25,999 nucleotides of DNA, from contig CAMDJU010000008.1 in assembly GCA_945900695.1 (NCBI GenBank), positions 1-25,999 on the forward strand. Reading direction: 5' to 3'. Positions 23,016-25,999 of this stretch are shown piece by piece (within the stretch, counting starts at the first letter, position 1; each line of letters starts with the position of its first letter). This DNA comes from Bordetella parapertussis (GTDB taxonomy: Bacteria > Pseudomonadota > Gammaproteobacteria > Burkholderiales > Burkholderiaceae_C). Under the pieces are notes generated by a model. That model worked only from the letters and a program-made list of their open reading frames with translations. It made no database searches and was not told the DNA's origin. A program made the position numbers and the translations under genes.

Positions 23016-24265
23016 CGGATTCCCCCTTCGGGTTCCATGCCCATCAACTCCGACCAGTAAGACCAAAACCCTCGAATGGGCGTCTCCGTGACCCGGTGTT
23101 CCAGGTCTCGAATGGGGCCCAAGCCACCCATTTGAACCAGGCTGTGGCTGGCCGTCTCACGGCGTGTGGCTTTTTGCACAATTTCAATGGCCTCACCATC
23201 CTCCATGCTGACCAAGCCAGCGGGGCCGACCAAGTTGGCACTGATCAAACGGTGTCGCGTCATTTCGGGGGTGTCGTCCTCATACCCAAACAAGGTCTGA
23301 AAAATTTCATGCGCGCCCACGCCTTTGGGCCTGATTTGACGGCTGCTCAAACTGTTGTTGATTTGAATGATGATCGCATTGGGGAAAAACGTGGGCGTGG
23401 CCAGATTCAAACCATCGGCAAACTCGTGTCGATATGCCAAGATCTTTTGATCAGACAAACGCATTCGGTCAAGTTCAACACCGCTGATGCCCGCGTAAGC
23501 TTCTTGCGCTTGGCTTTGGGTGTCTGAATTGCTGAAGGCATAGTTCATGTTGTGGCGATGCCGCTCATCCATGCGCACCCCGCCTTTTTGGGTGGCTCGA
23601 TCCACACCATAAGTGACGAAAAATTCGTGCAACAGACTGGCGTGATAGGTGTCGCGTAAATTTTCAGCGTAGAGCTTCCAATTGCCTTCAATCAACTGGC
23701 GCGTATAGCCCAGAATCTTGATGGGTTTGTGCATGAAGCGCTTGATCATCCCCGTGCCAAACTCGCCCAGGTAAGACTCAATGGGCTCTGCATCTTCAGA
23801 AAAAGTGCCAAACAACACCCCGTGGTAATTGGCCAGCCTCAGGGCTTTGGGGTGATGCGCCTGCATATCAAAGTCTGGCGGCATTCCACCTTGGCCTTGC
23901 AAGCCTCGGCGAAAGGGAACGCCAATCAACTCGCCTTTCTTGGAATAGCACCAACGGTGATAGATACAGACATGATCGGTTTTACAGTGGCCCGACACTT
24001 CGCGAACAATTTGCGCGCCCCTGTGGCTGCATCGGTTCACGAATGCGTGCAACTGTCCGTCGTCGTTGCGCGACACCACCACAGGTGTGTCGCCAACCCA
24101 AGTTGTCCGAAAATCGCCGGGCTGGGGTACCTCCGCTTCAAAAGCCAAATAACTCCAGCACCGGCCGCGAAATACCCGCTCCATTTCAAGTTGGTACAAG
24201 TCGGGGTCGTGGTAGACCGAATAGGGCACCCGGGAATAGTCATTGTGGGGCCAGTCAATGCGCAT
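23012..24265 (-). CDS. Rieske non-heme iron ring-hydroxylating oxygenase alpha subunit
   Basis: A 417-residue catalytic subunit. The Rieske [2Fe-2S] ligands are Cys79 and His81 (CSHRG) and Cys100 and His103 (CIYHRW); the spacing between the pairs is 18 residues, slightly longer than the usual 15-17. The mononuclear iron site is Asp205, His208 and His213 in NLRDTYHASLLH, with Asn202 before it; an acidic candidate for the third ligand lies in MEDGEAIE near residue 360. Such enzymes add both oxygen atoms of O2 to an aromatic ring, or one as a hydroxylase. I choose the ATG at 24265 (GGAG 6 bases upstream); the ATG at 24277 overlaps the lactonase stop (TGATG) and is an alternative. No ferredoxin or reductase gene is in the window, so electrons must come from elsewhere. 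Substrate unknown; an aromatic acid is plausible. Confidence 0.93.
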   Translation of the reverse strand: MRIDWPHNDYSRVPYSVYHDPDLYQLEMERVFRGRCWSYLAFEAEVPQPGDFRTTWVGDTPVVVSRNDDGQLHAFVNRCSHRGAQIVREVSGHCKTDHVCIYHRWCYSKKGELIGVPFRRGLQGQGGMPPDFDMQAHHPKALRLANYHGVLFGTFSEDAEPIESYLGEFGTGMIKRFMHKPIKILGYTRQLIEGNWKLYAENLRDTYHASLLHEFFVTYGVDRATQKGGVRMDERHRHNMNYAFSNSDTQSQAQEAYAGISGVELDRMRLSDQKILAYRHEFADGLNLATPTFFPNAIIIQINNSLSSRQIRPKGVGAHEIFQTLFGYEDDTPEMTRHRLISANLVGPAGLVSMEDGEAIEIVQKATRRETASHSLVQMGGLGPIRDLEHRVTETPIRGFWSYWSELMGMEPEGGIR

Positions 24266-24276
24266 GGCGTTCTCCA

Positions 24277-25158
24277 TCAAAAAGCAAAGCGCGGCTCAGG
24301 CAAGCCTTTGACGCCGGGTTCAAAGCACAGCACATGCCCAGCCCATGGTTGGTCTTGCCGCTGCGCGGGGCTCAAATGCATCCGAGCCGTGGTGATGAAC
24401 AAGGTCCCCAAATCATGACCACCAAACATGACCGAGGTCGGTTGTTGGACAGGCAAGTCAATCACATTGATGGGCTTTCCACTGGCGTCGAGGTGGCGCA
24501 ACTCTGATCGGTCAAAAAGCGCACACCACACACCCCCTTCGGAATCCACCGTCAATCCATCTGGGCCACCCACCCCTGGTTTGAACTGTGCAAAAACCCT
24601 GCGATTGGCAATTTCCCCTCGCGCCAAATCACTGTCGTAGGCATAAATGCACCCAGCTGGTGTGTCAGCAAAGTACATGGTTCGGTTGTCTGGGCTCCAA
24701 GCAATGCCGTTGGAAATCGTCACCCAACTGGTATCCATCTCGCTGATGCGTTGCAGCCCATCCATTCGGTAAAGCGATCCAATGGCGCGCTCCGTGCGGC
24801 GATCCATGGTGCCGCACCAAAAGCGCCCCAAGCGGTCGCATTTGCCGTCATTGAAACGTGTTTCGCCCAAAGTCAGCCCTGGCATGTCCAACCATTGCAC
24901 CGCCCCATCTTGGGGTTGAAAAATCGCGGGTCCATGGCGAAACATCAAGAGCAGGCTGCCATCGTTTCGAAGGGCCATTGAACCGGGATACTTGGGCAAC
25001 TTCCATTGGTGCAACAACTGGCCGTGTGCGTTCGCGCAAAACAAATGGGGATCGTCCACATCGAACCACCACAAACATTGCTTGATGGGGCACCACAAAG
25101 GCCCCTCTCCCAAGCCGTTGCCGCAATCGATCCAACTTCGCAGGTTCATCCCAGTCAT
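24277..25158 (-). CDS. SMP-30/gluconolactonase-family lactonase
   Basis: A 293-residue six-bladed beta-propeller hydrolase of the SMP-30/gluconolaconase/LRE family, which opens lactones using a divalent metal. From the start at 25158 the metal and active-site residues fall at positions typical of SMP-30: Glu18 (LGEGPLW), Arg101 and Asn103 (RFNDGKCD), Asn150 (SNGIAW) and Asp200 (GPDGLTVD). The start is chosen because it lies 7 bases after the previous gene's stop; an ATG at 25149 is also possible and has better ribosome-site spacing. The gene sits between a beta-hydroxyacid dehydrogenase and the oxygenase alpha subunit, with a TGATG junction to the latter. A lactone formed during ring cleavage or sugar-acid oxidation could be its substrate; this is inferred. 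Confidence 0.92.
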   Translation of the reverse strand: MTGMNLRSWIDCGNGLGEGPLWCPIKQCLWWFDVDDPHLFCANAHGQLLHQWKLPKYPGSMALRNDGSLLLMFRHGPAIFQPQDGAVQWLDMPGLTLGETRFNDGKCDRLGRFWCGTMDRRTERAIGSLYRMDGLQRISEMDTSWVTISNGIAWSPDNRTMYFADTPAGCIYAYDSDLARGEIANRRVFAQFKPGVGGPDGLTVDSEGGVWCALFDRSELRHLDASGKPINVIDLPVQQPTSVMFGGHDLGTLFITTARMHLSPAQRQDQPWAGHVLCFEPGVKGLPEPRFAF

Positions 25159-25165
25159 TCCACCA

Positions 25166-25999
25166 TCAAGTCTTGGCCTTGACTTCAACGCCCATGGATT
25201 GCTCGATCACGCGTATGACGTTGGTGAAGTCTTTGTCGCCGCCAAAATCATCGTTGGTGCGCTTCCATATGTCGCGCACCGCCATCGCCACTGGCATGGA
25301 TACCCCCAGTGCCTGGCTCTCTTCTATGCACAATCGCACGTCTTTGTACATGAGGGCGGTGGTGAAACCATAGTCAAATTTGCGCGGCAAGATGGAGCGC
25401 GGGAACTTATCGCGGCTGGCCGTGCTCATTCCACTGCCTGCGTTGATCACATCGATCATGATGCTGGGGTCCAGTCCGGCTTTGACCCCCATGCCAACGG
25501 CTTCTGAGGTGATGGCCATGGCCGCAGCAGACAAGAGGTTGTTGGCCAACTTCATGGTTTGTGCCATACCTGGCCTGTCGCCAATGAAGAACAGCTTGCC
25601 AATGTTTTGGAGCACCGGTGTCAAACGCTCATAGGTGGCGTGCTGACCAGAGACCATCACCGCCAAAGTACCGGCGATGGCACCACCTCGCCCGCCAGAG
25701 ACGGGGGAGTCCACAAACTCGATGCCTTTGGCCGCCAAGGCGGCATGCACCCATTGAGCCATGCCAGAGCCGGTGGTGGAAAGGTCCACCACGGTCTTGA
25801 CTTTGGTGCCGTGGATCAAGCCTTTTTCGCCGGTGGTGACCTCTTTCACGATGTCGGGTGTGGGCAGTGAAATCAGCACCGTGTCAACCGCATCTCCCAC
25901 GGCTTGAACAGACGCAACCACCTGGGCACCTTTTTGTGCCAAGGCCTGCGCCACCGTAGCATTGACGTCAAAAACCGTGAGGCTGTAGCCATCCTTCAA
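25166..25999 (-). CDS. Beta-hydroxyacid dehydrogenase, 3-hydroxyisobutyrate dehydrogenase-like (5' end cut by window edge)
   Basis: At least 277 residues; the true start and the GxGxxG cofactor loop lie beyond the right edge. The visible part has the beta-hydroxyacid dehydrogenase family order: DSPVSGGRGGAIAGTLAVMVSG near residue 116, with the substrate-binding SGG, then MKLANNLLSA near residue 168, holding the expected catalytic lysine, then the helical C-terminal domain. Relatives oxidise 3-hydroxyisobutyrate or reduce tartronate semialdehyde, using NAD(P). It is the first visible gene of the minus-strand oxygenase operon and ends 7 bases before the lactonase start. It could handle a hydroxyacid product of that pathway. 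The exact substrate cannot be read from the sequence. Confidence 0.92.
   Translation of the reverse strand: MKDGYSLTVFDVNATVAQALAQKGAQVVASVQAVGDAVDTVLISLPTPDIVKEVTTGEKGLIHGTKVKTVVDLSTTGSGMAQWVHAALAAKGIEFVDSPVSGGRGGAIAGTLAVMVSGQHATYERLTPVLQNIGKLFFIGDRPGMAQTMKLANNLLSAAAMAITSEAVGMGVKAGLDPSIMIDVINAGSGMSTASRDKFPRSILPRKFDYGFTTALMYKDVRLCIEESQALGVSMPVAMAVRDIWKRTNDDFGGDKDFTNVIRVIEQSMGVEVKAKT

Noticed and set aside
1..25999. Mobile elements, CRISPR arrays, tRNA or rRNA genes
   Set aside because: No transposase or integrase frames, regular spaced repeats, or tRNA-like cloverleaf sequences were recognised anywhere in the window by reading it.

Overview
The window looks like an accessory catabolic region from a Burkholderiales-type betaproteobacterium. 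The strongest pointer is three separate TctC/Bug-type periplasmic solute receptors, a family greatly expanded in that order. They sit among CaiB-type CoA-transferase, MmgE/PrpD, Rieske oxygenase and LysR genes. Base composition looks intermediate rather than very GC-rich, so I do not name a genus. I saw no rRNA, tRNA, insertion sequence, CRISPR array or phage gene.

Layout, left to right. (1) 1-2914: a TIM-barrel sugar-phosphate isomerase/epimerase-like gene (-) that runs off the left edge, an aldo/keto reductase (+), and a 4,5-dihydroxyphthalate decarboxylase-like gene (-). The last two converge on a good bidirectional terminator. (2) 3285-5707 (+): a flavoprotein of the fumarate reductase/ketosteroid dehydrogenase superfamily followed by TctC receptor 1. 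(3) 13623 down to about 5760 (-): a long co-directional run, here called operon B. In order of transcription it holds a two-domain dimeric alpha/beta-barrel (EthD-like) protein, a flavin monooxygenase with an N-terminal NTF2-like domain, an arylmalonate decarboxylase/maleate isomerase-like protein, TctC receptor 2, flavoprotein 2, a lipocalin-like protein, a CaiB-type CoA-transferase and a small membrane protein. (4) 13858-14259 (+): a GFA-type zinc protein. (5) 20038 down to 14316 (-): a LysR regulator followed by operon C: two-domain EthD-like protein 2, flavoprotein 3, TctC receptor 3 and an MmgE/PrpD enzyme. (6) 20284-21626 (+): a short-chain dehydrogenase and a cupin with a histone-H1-like basic tail. 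(7) the right edge down to 21719 (-): a tightly coupled operon of a beta-hydroxyacid dehydrogenase (cut by the edge), an SMP-30 lactonase, Rieske oxygenase alpha and beta subunits, and a short-chain dehydrogenase.

The most striking pattern is repetition. A secreted TctC receptor is paired with a cytoplasmic FAD dehydrogenase three times. Two of these pairs also come with a two-domain EthD-like protein whose two halves are in opposite order in the two copies, plus an enzyme acting on carboxylic acids (AMDase-like or MmgE/PrpD). My inference is a set of parallel uptake-and-oxidation modules for related organic acids, possibly alicyclic or aromatic carboxylates. The Rieske operon and the dihydroxyphthalate decarboxylase-like gene would fit aromatic acid breakdown, but no substrate can be assigned from sequence alone.
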